From assembly GCA_026261815.1 (NCBI GenBank), contig JAMPIT010000379.1:7638001-7702000 (forward strand): DNA of 64,000 nucleotides, given 5' to 3'. Of the stretch, positions 12,695 through 24,958 are shown piece after piece. The stretch is from Monarcha castaneiventris obscurior. Lineage: Eukaryota; Chordata; Aves; Passeriformes; Monarchidae. The stretch's first letter is position 1. Every line of letters starts with the position of its first letter. A model generated the notes under the pieces. It was given only the letters and a program-made list of their open reading frames with translations, was not told where the DNA came from and did no database searches. A program made the translations under genes and the position numbers.

Positions 12695-15054
12695 AAACAT
12701 ATTTCCTACTAGAAAGACATGATGAGAATGAGAACTGTGCAGAATTTTTTTAAGTTGCTTTAAGGTTGCTGTGTGTGATTTTTCCAGCTATTTTTCTGAA
12801 TAATGGAAGACAAGTATGTAAAAAAATCTGAGTTGAAGGAGTACAAAGTTTTCTCTTAATGCACATTTTTGGATATATTCGTATACCACTGATGCTTGTA
12901 TTACATTTTATGCAATTTCTAACCTTTAAAGGGTAACAGAAGAGATTTATGTGATACAACAGCAGGGTGTTTTAGTCCCATTGTTCTTTACATCCTGATG
13001 CTTCTGCAAAAAGTAGGATAAAGTTTAAAGTTTACTATTGATTGAAATTTCCTTTTGCCAGACCCAAGAAGCAAAGGTGGTAGATAACTTCAGCAGCTAC
13101 AGTGACCTTTGGCTTTGGGATGAGCTGTATCTTGACTTAAGGTGATTTGTATGCCCCCAGTTTGAAAATATTCAGGAGACATGGGACACAATTGTGAACA
13201 GATTTGAAGGGGTCTTTCACAGAGAATTTCTGTGGTCATAAAACAGAGTAAACACAAGATCATTTTTGATGCAGGAATCGAGGGGAGCAGATATTACCTT
13301 AATGAGGATTTTAGTAGAAAGCAAGACGTGCTGAGTTCATGCCGACAAACTGGCTGGTTCCAAAACCAGGTTTAATCAAAAGAGTAATCATTCTACACAG
13401 CTTTAATTAAAAGTTGCACTGTTGTCTTAAACTCTAGATAGTGGTGTAATTATGTGAGTGGACAAAAATAAATATTAAGAACGACAAGCAAGTTATTCAA
13501 CAGGCTGATTTAAATTATTACCTGCTAGTAAAGGAAAAAATGTTGGCAAAGCTTATGGCATAACAACTAAATTAAAAATTAACTTACTGCAAAGTAAAAG
13601 AAGGCCATGTTTTTATAGCTGCAATGCAATCTGTCTGAGTTCACAATTCACAACAGGTATTTCCAATCATAATGAATTTCTTTTATGGTGAAGCGTCTGC
13701 AAGTATTTCATATGCATAAGGAGAACTAAGCAGCAGCTCAACTTTAAGTACTGCATTGTCTACAAGTATTTACCTTCCACTTAATAATCAACAAGAAAAA
13801 ATAATTAGGATATTTTTTTCTTGAGGGGATAATAAATAATCTTACTAAATGTGGTCAGGCACAGAAACAAATTATCTTTGAAACCTCTAGAAATTCCTAG
13901 AACAAAATATAAGCAAACAATTACACAGTGAAGGCTTGTAATAGGTCTTAAAGTGCTTAAATCAGTCATTCAGTCACCACCAAAGAGTCTAGGCTTACTA
14001 GTGAGGCTTCAGTACATCACAAACTTCAGCTTGAAATTTGGAATAGAAAACACAGAGCTTCTATCGGAGAGGGGAAAGTGGCAGTTTTCAGAAAGGGCAA
14101 ATAAGATGAGAATGAGCACCAATGAGGACTGGAGCAATGTCAGGTTTTTCAAATGAGATTCAGCTTGGAAAAGAATGGGATCCACTAAACTATTCAACCT
14201 GCAATTAAACCCCCAACATTTTTAACAACGCAAGACAAGAAAGTGATCTGAATTTTTGGGTACTCACTCAGACCAAAATAACAATAAACAGGTAACTTAA
14301 AGTACACATCTATCTCCCAATCAAGCAGGAAAAATATATTAGTGTTATAGAAGTGTCATTGGATGACACTATTATTTACTATTCTCCCCCAAATTTTTTC
14401 AATATAAAAGAAGGCAAATCTAGGAAGACATGGAAAGAAATACATAAAATGAGATAGCTGATGAGAGTGAGGTTCTTTTCAGATAAACCTGGTACACAAT
14501 AGAGAATTTTGAACTCTCCTTGACCTCCAGTTAAAGGTTTGGAAGCAAAGTAGTTCTCTGAAAGATAGGATGAAATTCCTAGGTCTTGTTATACCAATGT
14601 TATCTTTGATTTCCACATACAAGCAAAAAGCATTCATACAAAGCATAAAGTCAAAAGGGTGCATGAGGGAGCTGCCAACAGAAAGTCTCAGAGCCTCATT
14701 TTAGCCAGCCTGGATGTATTGGCACAAGTTCCCTTTCATCCTTTCATATCATGCGCTGAGGTAGTTGTGGTTTGCAGAGCATGGGTTGCTAAAGTGGAAA
14801 GGGCAGGGAGGAGTCACAGCAGCTCACAGTGTAAGAATAACTTAAAATTACAAAGAAAAGCACAAGATAGCATCTTCTAGGGTAATGACACAGTTAAGAA
14901 GACTGACAGCACAAAATGAAGTAGAATTTCTGCTAATCTGTATTATTGATAATTTTATTTTGTTCCCACAAAAAGCAAATTATAGTCTCATATATGTCTC
15001 CTGACTCTGCTGTCATGGGGATCAAACTATATTTTGTAGGTCTACTTTTCCTTG
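12695..15054. other. AT-rich DNA, no gene recognised
   Basis: No gene or repeat family recognised. A small perfect hairpin lies at 14352-14370 (8 bp arms AGTGTCAT/ATGACACT around a 3 nt loop), too short to call as an RNA gene. Confidence 0.55.
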
Positions 15055-15071
15055 TTTTTTTTTTTTTTTTT
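15055..15071. repeat. Poly(T) tract
   Basis: Seventeen consecutive T residues followed by CCCC. No adjacent retroelement body was recognised, so it is treated as a simple mononucleotide run rather than an element tail. Confidence 0.9.
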
Positions 15072-15536
15072 CCCCAGACATTAGCATTTTGGCTCTAAGG
15101 TAGAAAAATGCTTAAATAGATGTCTATTCTTCTTTGTATCCTTTCTAAACCTGAAGTTAGACTCTAATGTCAGTCAATGGAGAATTGATTTTTATTTCTT
15201 TAATTAAAGCCTTAGAATTTACACTCTTAGAGTGAAAAACGTTTGTTCTCATTCCCTTTGCTGATATCTGCAGAGTTTCAGTCCTTCACATTTTGCAGCT
15301 TTCTGACCTTCACTCCTTCAAAACTTGTTAAATGCTTATCTGAAAAACATAGTTTTGAAATGTTGAATTTGTCATGTAGTAACCTTTTTTCTAGATGAGG
15401 TGCTTTGTTTTGAAATAAAATATCTTATCCTTCTCAATTCTTTAGTTCTCCTTTGCAAGAACATTATATTCCTATATTAATCAACATCAATTACACAACA
15501 CTTCAAATCCAAGATGGTTTTGCCTATATTCTTTAT

Positions 15537-15557
15537 AGTGACCAAAATTTGGTCACT
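15537..15557. repeat. Perfect short inverted repeat
   Basis: Ten-base arms (AGTGACCAAA / TTTGGTCACT) flank one central base. Pairing ends abruptly outside these arms. This could be a chance palindrome or a symmetric protein-binding site. Nothing nearby indicates function. Confidence 0.8.
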
Positions 15558-15990
15558 TTCAGTAGATCTGAAGTAGGACTGAATAATATTATTTCTACTT
15601 TATACCTTGACAGAATGACAGGGCAGTTGTCTACCATATGAAATCCCTGCACGTTTCTCCAGAGGTAGAAAGACGTTAGCAGATAAGAGCAGGTATAGAT
15701 TACTGCCAGACCCAAATAATTTTTTTTTTTTAATTTGCAAGAAAACAACATCACAGAATGCACATAAAAAGACGTGCTAATATTGAGAGCTTTGCAATTT
15801 TTCTGTTTCCTTAAAGAATAATTGAGAAACCACACACTTTATATCATAATACATTTCACAAAAGAAGCATATCTGCTCAACCCCAAGATCTGTGTTCTAG
15901 ACCTTGGACTTGGGCTGCATCTGTTTTTGATCCCTGTCATGCAGGTTGGAAGACATGCTCTGCAGATAATTCCTTTTTTACTGTCTCATG

Positions 15991-16030
15991 CATATATATA
16001 TATATTGTAGATATATTTTGTATATATACA
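15991..16030. repeat. Imperfect (AT)n tract
   Basis: About seven AT units are followed by interrupted ATATATTTTGTATATATA sequence. Simple AT microsatellite. Confidence 0.85.
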
Positions 16031-19000
16031 CCTGGAATTTTATATTTTTTTTATGTCATATTAAACCAGTCGCAAACCCCTTATTTACAACACAGTGAGA
16101 AGTTTGACAAGATACAAACATCATAAAGTGCTTTATTTCTAGGTGTTCGGTGTAGTAGCATGAAAGATACCTTTGCAAAAGTCCATCACTTAAATTATAT
16201 TTATTGACTTAGAATAGCATTAGCATTAGAAAAATAATTAATCCTGCAGACATATCTGAAAGTATTAACAGCTGTTACTGATCTCAGTATATTAAAAGAG
16301 CCTTTTACACGAATTTGTGTTTGCACTGCTTCCATGGAAACAGTGTGTAAACACCAGCTTGAATCACAGCATCACAAAGCGGGAGCCCATTTAAAGTATG
16401 ACTAAAAAGAAATATATATAACTATAGAATGCTACATAAAAGCTGAATTAAAGAGATTGCATATGTCATGATGCATATATAGCATGAAAGGTGATAATTA
16501 GGTAATAAACAGCCATAAAACTTCCTGAGAAACAGGAAAACAATTGATTTAAGAACAGGAAATGTGATATCTCAAGTTTCCTTCAGTCAGTATCCCTGGT
16601 TCTTCCATCAGTTGCTATTTACCAGGGGACAAAACATGCAAAGAAGTTTAAGATCATTGGCCTTTTGTAGAGCTTATGGAAGTATTATAGGGAAGATACA
16701 TCATGACAGGTCAGTCACGAATCCAGAAATATTGGACAGCAGTGATCTACTTGTATTTGTTCTGGTTGTAGAGGGAAATATCAAGCAGTAACACCCTGGT
16801 GGTTGCATATGATCCTGTTGTGGAAGATCTATTGTTAACATATGAACAGCAGTTTATTAAGATATAAATAATTGTGTTAATTTTAGTTGCATAAGCTAAT
16901 GGAAAGAGAAAATGGCAAGAAAGGAGATATGCACTGCTGATTATTCTTAAAATAATTTTCCCCTAGGACTTTTGTGTGTGTGACCAATTTCCAGCGGGAG
17001 GTCCCTGATCTTTTTTTTTTGACATCAACTGAAGTTTGTGCCTCGCTTTGTCAGCTTTTCCTTCTCACTAAAATTCAGCTCTAAGACTTTTAAATAGAAG
17101 TATGAAATAGAATTAATTCTACAAGGTTTTATATCAGTTTTATATTTTATTATTTCACTGTGAGATCATAATAAGGACCCTGAGGTATTTATTGGTGAAG
17201 AGAAATACGATCCTGTTATAGAACCTGTTTTTCTAAGTGGCTGTGGAAATTCTGAAAGCTCAGTAAATACACAGATTCAAGTAATGCTAAGGACAAAAAG
17301 GATTATAGGCCTGGGTAGCACTAGCCAGTACAGTCCATTGAGATAACCTTCAGGATTTCTAATTATATTTTATCAGATATTTCTTGCAATAAATGCCTAA
17401 ATCATAACAATATGGAAGTCTGCAAATTGCATTTAAATTATCACCGTGATGGCGCTAGAACTGAGACCTCAGGGCAGCAAGCGTCATGCTTGTTTTGGCT
17501 CTGCTGGATAGCACAAATAAAAAGTCACCACCAGGTTATCAGCAGCTATTTTACTCTTGATAAGCACTAACAGAGTATTGGGGGCTATAATCTTGAATTA
17601 TACAGCATTTTTCCTTGTGGAGTTTCAGCCTAGAGTGGAAAAAGGAATCCGATTCAGACAACTGAATCAGGGTTGCTTCAGGACAAGCATCACTCAATAT
17701 ATTTATGTATTTAATTAATTTTCTGTTTTGTTAAGCCTAACTTAAATAAAATTGCTTCATGTACATGAAAATTTTTCTTTATCCACTGGCACAGAAATTT
17801 CCATTTCAGTTAGAAGAGAAACCGAAGTAACATTCGCTAAGGTGGATACAAGAAGAGAGTAATTAGTTTGTATCAATCTTGGAGAAAATTTAAAATTCCA
17901 CCAGGTTTTATGAGGGCTTTGTCAACAACATTATGCGACGTGTACTGACTAGGTCATCCTTTAAAAAGAACAACACAAAATGCAAGTCCAGCTCCAAGAC
18001 TCCAATCCCAGGATTTATATGCATCACCATTTGTTACCTTTTAATTTCTTACCATTTACTCTGTATGTAAGAGATTAGTTAGCCTTAATTATAGAAAAAT
18101 ATCCTGCAGTGACTTTGATTTCTTTTAAGGATGATTACTGACTGAACTTACATTCTTCGAACACTTTTCAAAAGGAAAGTTTAGTTTCAACTTTTGCCCC
18201 CAAAATGCATCCTCACTGCAGTCCTTTAAAGTCTGTGTGTGTGTAACAGACTTTTCTCTCTATAGAAGTAGTAAATACCATTACTTAATGTCAAATAATT
18301 TAGAGATGAAGACAGCATCCTGAAAGAAATAATCTCATAAAGCTGCTTCTCTTCTTTTAGTCCAGATACAATAACAAAAACTCTCATTCCACTCAAGTGC
18401 CTTAAAGACAACATTCATGAAAATGAGATTTTTAAATTCAGGTTAATTTGCTTCCCATAAATCAAATAACATGCTGATTCAGTAATATGGATGATTAAGT
18501 GCAAGCACACAAAGTGAACTAATCATTTGTCAAAAAGAAGGTTTTAACCATTACAAAAAAATAATAATAACATACTGTAATACAATAAGTACAAAACATT
18601 TCTAATTTTGAATGTTCCTGAAATAAGTGAGTCATATACGGGAAGATAATAATTTCTCCATGAAACTAGTGAGCCTCTCCAAAAAGTATCCTTACAAAAC
18701 TAGGCCACCAAAACCATGCTGAAAAACTGCTAGTCAATGTCTCTTTTTTATCTTAAACAAGTAACACTCAGTCTTTCTACTTAGAAAAGCTACATATTGA
18801 GAAAACAGATCTATCTCATAACTCACTACGAGCTTGATTTTACTCTGTATGCACCAAGGAGTAATTCTGTGTACTCATATTATTAACAATATTTTCAGAT
18901 ATCCCACAAGTTGTACTGCAAAAAAAAGTCTCTCACAGACAGAAATTCCTGCTACTAGAAGACCTCTGGCCTATTATTCAGATTTAAGAACTCCTCTGGG

Positions 19001-21216
19001 AAGACTCATATAGGACAAATTTGGGGATAGTTTAAATTGTCCCGATGCCCACTGGATACAAACATTAATAAAAGTTCTTCAAGTGTTGTTTCCTTCCCGT
19101 AAATGAAGCACTAGCCATTTTTGTACAAAGAATCTTTATTGAATTTTATAAATTAAACTATAATAAACAAAGTTGTTTTTAAGATCCACAACCAAGCAAT
19201 AGGACAAGAAAATTCCTATAATTTTTACTTCAGTTATAAAATATTTCATGTGTCCCCTCACGTTCTGTATTTTTAAAAAGAGAAGAGTTTTTTTTTTAAT
19301 AGATGTGTGTGTATGTGTTGGGGGCGGTGTTTGGGGAGAGTGTGTGTTAAAAAAACCCAGTGGTCATCAGTTAGCCTTTTTACCTTTCACTTAATTCCCA
19401 GATTTTTCAGCCAAGCAGAGTTTAGATAGAAGTGCATGAGTATTTGGTATATTTAGTATTTTCCTTCTTTTTCTGTTAGGTTTGGTTCCACAGATTATTT
19501 CCCAAACAGACCCACAATTATCATGTTCTTTATTTGCATGCTTTATTTTATTTTATTTATGTGATTAGTTAAAGGGCTAGCAGAAGTTCTTTAATTGAAA
19601 TATACTTGTACTCCCACAAATCCCATGCTATCAATCCTGCCTCCTAGAAATAGGAAAGGACAATCTCAACAATAATCCCTAAGTGGGAGAGACAAAAACA
19701 GGTGAACTAAGAAATTCTTTGCAGTTTGTTGCAGAGTTGTATCACACAGAAAGAATAGAACCCACTGACTGCACAAAATACTTCTTTTTATGTATGTGTG
19801 GTTTTTGGTGGAGATACCAAAGTTATTTTGTTGAACTGTGAATTAGAACTAATTAGAGGGTCTTAGCAAGTTCACCTTCATTAAAAAAAAACCACTAACA
19901 CTTACTATGTGGAGCAACTTCAGTACCATAGGAATGCATCAAACCGGAAAATGAAATCCACATTTTTTTATATGATATTAGGACATTGTCAAGCAAGATC
20001 ATTATAGCAGAATACAGAATTCAGTGTATTATACATATTATTAATTATTATATATATTATTGCATATAAATATATGCAGAGTTTGTATGAATTCACTTTG
20101 CTACAGTCCAAAACATCAACCACCATACAGAAAAAGAGAAAATCAGCCATACACTCTCTAACTGCAAATATGCAAAGAGAAATAGGAAAATCTCCTCCAC
20201 ACACCTGTTTTGGCAGACAATTGTTTACCACCAGGTTGCTTCAAAAGATGCCTTTACTCAATTTTATGATAGCTCCTATGTAGCCAGTATTAATTGTCAC
20301 TCAGAGATTATGTCAATCTGAAATGAATTTACATCTCACATTCTTGAAATGCTCACAAAATATGTTAGGCAGTTTATGCCTAATTTTGTGTAATAGACTC
20401 AGATCTGCCAATCCCAGTTTTTGGAGCTGGTACTTAGGGGTAATTAATCTTTTATAATTTTTACTTCCAGAAGGAAAGCATAATTTAAAAGTCTGGAATC
20501 TGAGTTTTCATATCGTTTGTGAAGTTCATTGTGCTCCCCGGGTTTGAAGATGTATTTTATCTTAACATCATTATTCATTTCAAGAGGCGAGAAAAATTCT
20601 ATGGTTTTAATTCAATCTGCTGCTGATAGCCAAGCTGTATTACATAACCAATATTTGGAGCAATCTACTGAGATTTCTATTTTAGTCTGGAAGAATGACT
20701 GTCAATCCCAAAGACATGCATATGGTACTTTTCGGTTCTTTTCTTCTCTGATCTCTGCTGCATTTCACTTAGCTCAAAATCCCACAAAGTGGATTCTGTA
20801 AGAAGGCAGGAATGGAAGAACCTGCTCAACTTAAGATGTCTGAGTTTATTCCAGATTTATACTTAGTGTTTGAAGTCATCGTTTAAAATTAATCCTTTTA
20901 ATCTTTTTGCTTCAAATTTATTTTAAATCCAATAAACCAGCAAAACTCCAATCCTTTCTTTCTCCAAACATGCTAACACTTTCTGAAGTTTCATGTCCAT
21001 CTGTTTTCCTGAACTACTGTGTCTTTATCTTTATTCTATTCAGAACAAAGGAAATATGTTAAGAGAGTGGTAACATTGTTTCCAACAGAGGCAGAATAGA
21101 AGCACCTTTGTTTACAGAAGTCTGGTGCAGAGCATTCCTGAGCTACAAAGGAAACTTTGAGCAGCAGTAGGATAACTATTTCTCCCCGGCAGGATGCTGA
21201 GGAAAGCAATTTTTAA
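16031..21216. other. AT-rich DNA, no gene recognised
   Basis: No gene recognised. Minor simple sequence includes a GTGTGTGTGT run at about 18233-18243, a TTTTA-type run at 19541-19560, a G/T-rich stretch at about 19302-19348 and an AT-rich stretch at 20027-20077. Short frames (16564-16791 plus, 19989-20231 minus, 20529-20801 plus) show no domain. Confidence 0.55.
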
Positions 21217-21271
21217 ATTATTATTGTTGTTGTTATTATTATTATTATTATTTCTACTATTATTATTATTA
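21217..21271. repeat. Imperfect (ATT)n / (GTT)n microsatellite
   Basis: ATT units with a short internal GTT block (TTGTTGTTG) and one interruption (TTTCTACT). Read directly. Shorter and more degraded than the array at 685-742. Confidence 0.92.
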
Positions 21272-24029
21272 ATGTATACTCACAGAAGACATTTATCATG
21301 GAATTAAAAATGAATAACATAAGAAGTTCAGTGTAAATCAGAGCTGGATCACTTACATTTCCATGTCCCAGAGTCCTAAAGTCAGGAATAATCCTTCCTC
21401 ATTTTACCAAACCTTCTAAAGAGCAAAAGACAGTTGTGTTAGTTCCAGATGGATTTCTGGATTTCTGTGGCCTTCAGCTGGAATGGAGCCAGTGGCGTGC
21501 CAGGTTACCTGGTGTGTCATGGGACTTGCCAAGAGATTGAAACTTATTCGGACGTTTTAAAATAATGTCTGCAGAGTCTGTGACTCTTATCTGTCTAATT
21601 TGTAAGCTTATTTTAGATCAAGGAGAACTGCACTTATTTTCATCTGTGGTCTCTATTTTGGTGTCTATATGATTTATGGAATGATTTATAATGGAGCAAT
21701 TTCTGGCATAAGTGGATTAAGATGGTCTCTTGCCTTCCGAGCTGAGGATCCTAATAATTCTCCTAGTCATTTACTAGGTTTCTGATGCGAGGTTGCCTTT
21801 CTAGAAATATTAATTTATCACTTTCAATGATTTGCAATGATTTGCTCTCCAGTAAGCCAACTTGGTCAAAATCCTCAGGATTTTCTTTAATATACTTTGC
21901 TAAAAGTGTTTCCTTTGATAGAAATTTTAATAGACTTTTTTTCTATATCGGTTGCGTGTTTCAAAAAGGTGAATTTTTTAGGTATTAAACCCCCTTACCT
22001 GTTGTCTACTAAAGAATCTCTCAAATTGTTAGAAAAAATGTAAGACTTCCCACTGTTGATATACAATCAGAAATTAAATAAATTGCTTTGTGAGAAATGA
22101 GCAATATCCCTACTACATCTATTTCTATCAACACTGGTTAAATAACTATGCGTTAAAAAATCACATTACATAGCTCATCAGTGTAAACTAATGAAGATGA
22201 AGGATTCTAAGCAGTTTCAGTATCTTTGAGATCTTTTTTTCCCTTTTTCCAAATGCTTTCATGATATTTCACTTTTAGTCAAACAAAACAACACAGAAAT
22301 TATCACAAATTATCACTTCCTTTGGAAGTGAATTTGTTTACATTTTTTGTCTCAATTATCTGCTAAAAATCCTGATTAAATTTTATCTAAGTGGCTTTAA
22401 TTAAATAATTAAATAGGACAAGTATAAAGTATAAAAGGACGAGTAGATTCTTAAAGTATTTGAAATGCAAATCTCCTCAAATGAGAATGGAAAAATGAAA
22501 GCACGGCAAAATTTATGCTAGATTCTTCTGCTGTTAATATTTATCCATATTTTTTTTTAATTTTCAAAGTCAAGCATGCAAATTCAGTTAGCTCAGTGCT
22601 GACATAGAGGAAATATTTTTTCCATATCTTAGTAATATTGTAAATAAAATATCCTATGTTTTAGTGCTGGTAATAATGGTGATTAATATAAACATAAAAC
22701 AATGAACTGCGAATTTGGTATTGCAATTAAAATGCTTATTTTCCAAAACCTAATTTGTTTCTAAGAATGTATATAATACCTATTTCCTCTGTTCCTAAAA
22801 AGTCTTCCACCATATTTGATTGCTTGCTCTGGCTCAACACAGTCCAGTTTGACTTTTAATTCAGGATAGAATGCATTTATCCTGATATACTTTAGAATGG
22901 GCAAAAAATAAATATTGGCTTTATTGTTTTTTTTTTAACACTTCCTAATTCAGTAATTCCACATTCAAGCATGGACCTTTATGCCAAGATATATGGTGCA
23001 TTACAATATCAAGAGAATGCTGCAAGGGCTCATAGGCCATTCTCACTTTCTTGGTAGATGATATATTCTCCTTTTATAGAAAGAGACAGAGAGTTGCTCT
23101 TTTAAAGCTCCAGTTTCTAGAGTTTTGGAATAATGCTATAAATTCATCTCATTAATGCCATTTCCATTCCATCCCTACTGCTATATGTGGAAGGGTTGTG
23201 ATACAAACAAGGTGTTTTATTCAATGAATCTTGATATATACCTTTTCTATTTTACTGATTCCTCAAGTACCTCTTCTGAAATGTCTCAGCTAATCACAAA
23301 TCCTAATTATGACTTTAAGATATGCAATCTATGAGACTCAGACATTTTAAATGGATGCAATTTAATAGAACACTTACTTTCTCATTAGCAGAGATAAATA
23401 TGCATGATCATAAGTGCTTTGTATGCAGGTTGTATACTCAAAACTTGTCCCTAAAGGCTGCCTTTAACAGAAGTTCTTTTTTTATCAGCAGTGTTAGAGG
23501 TGAAAACAAGATATTAAGTTGACTTTTATCCTTTTTTGGCATCTCATACCATACTTGACCAAAAAGTTCTTGTTTGCTTTTTTTCTTTTCATATTTCAGG
23601 AAGACTGTGCAGCAACAGGTGGAAGCCTGTTAAGTAAAAAGGCAATAAAATCCAGCCCTTTGGATTGATCTGTTCAGTTTTCCAATACGGCTTTCCATAA
23701 TGGTCACTACCACAGCAGATAGTATGGATTTCTCATAATAGAGATATTATATTATGAAAAAAGAAATTTCAGTGGCCATATTTGAGATCTTGCAGTTTCT
23801 ATCTATGACATGATTCTGCTCATCATCTGTTAGGTGTGGAAATGGCAGTTCTTAGCTATCCGTATAATGAAGAACTATGCAAGGTATCCTAGTGAAAGGA
23901 ACTTACAGTCTCATGTAACAGACTGGAACAAAAATACATAGAAAGACAGTTTTTTCATCTAATCCCTTAATGCTTTCTCAGTATTGAAATGAAGTGTGGA
24001 TTGGAAGAGGCCAACTCTTCTGGTGCCTT
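21272..24029. other. AT-rich DNA, no gene recognised
   Basis: No gene recognised. A strong-looking splice-acceptor sequence followed by a possible poly(A) signal lies at 23568-23670 and is listed separately. Confidence 0.5.
23568..23670 (+). other. Candidate splice acceptor and short terminal exon
   Basis: A pyrimidine-rich tract (about 23566-23597) ends in CAG at 23597-23599, matching the vertebrate 3' splice-site pattern. If an exon starts at 23600, one frame stays open for 22 codons before a stop at about 23666. An AATAAA hexamer lies at 23644-23649. This could be a small last exon of a transcript, coding or not. In T-rich noncoding DNA such matches also arise by chance, and no partner donor or upstream exon was identified. 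Confidence 0.2.
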
Positions 24030-24126
24030 GTGCCCCCTGTTAACCAGGGGATCTGGCCCAGCCATGGATTTATGAAAGGCAGGTGCTGTTTGACCAACCT
24101 TATCCCCTTTCATCCCCAGGTGATTT
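24030..24126 (+). mobile_element. CR1 LINE fragment, reverse-transcriptase ORF relic
   Basis: Reading the plus strand in the frame that contains CAT at 24063 gives a peptide including SHGFMKGRCCLTNLIPF. This matches the conserved CR1-type reverse-transcriptase segment as I know it (pattern HGFxKGxSCLTNLIxF), with the preceding residues NQGIWP also fitting. An in-frame TGA follows at about 24121-24128, so the copy is dead. The recognisable part is only about 30 codons. No CR1 3' tail lies nearby, so this is an old internal fragment. The family call rests on remembered motif similarity, not an alignment. Confidence 0.55.
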
Positions 24127-24900
24127 GATTTCTAGTCAGGAATACATAAGAAAGGTCAGTAAGAAAGATGACACAACTGCAAAGTTATTATAAGAGTAAA
24201 GCTGACTTTGGAGCTCTCATGCTGAGTGTACCCTTAGTGCTTGCCATCCAATCAAGCCTAATATTCACTAAGAGATTTAAGCAGGGTTTTGGGGATTTTT
24301 TTTAATGGTATGGTTTGATAATACCTCCCGGCTCTTCCATCTCTCTCATCCTCTTTTGTTTTTGTTCTTTGGAAGAAAAGACAAATACTCAAAACTGCTC
24401 CACTTTAAAAATGCTCAGGATGGTTGTTTACAATATCTTAAAATGCACTTTCTATGGTAACAGAAAAATTATTTGCAAATTACTATCCAGTAATTAGGAT
24501 ATTGTTCTTTCTTCCTTGCTGAATGGTTAAAATTTTTTTTCTTGAGAATTCAGAGCCATAGAGAGGTGCCATTCCATGTAAAGTAGCAATCATCAGAGCT
24601 CAATTTACCGTGTTCAGCCTATTGAACAAGAGTAAACATGTTTACATGCTAAATAGCCGCCAATTCATCTTTTTGGGCAGGAAAAAAACCCAGGAAATGC
24701 AGATGTTATTACATGTTCAGTAAAGTTAATTACACTTTTTCAAAGACTGAGATCTACTTTTAACAAACTATAAAATACTAAGCCTGCCAGTTTTCTCTCC
24801 AGCATTAGCTTCTGCCCAGGCACACTTCATACCCTTTCTTCCCTCCCTAATGTGGTAGTGGAAATCAAACTGACACACCACTAAGAAGGACACTATTTAA
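24127..24900. other. AT-rich DNA, no gene recognised
   Basis: No gene or repeat family recognised. A TTTTGGGGATTTTTTTT string lies at 24286-24303. Confidence 0.55.
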
Positions 24901-24958
24901 GCAAAACAAAACCACCAAAACCCAAAACCAAACCAATCAACAAAACAAAATAAAATTT
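24901..24958. repeat. A/C-rich low-complexity run
   Basis: Repeated AAAAC, AAAACC and AAAACCC units with very few other bases. Same compositional class as 12610-12694. Confidence 0.85.

Noticed and set aside
14352..14370. Hairpin with 8 bp arms, considered as a microRNA precursor
   Set aside because: The stem is far too short for a precursor and does not extend into the flanks.
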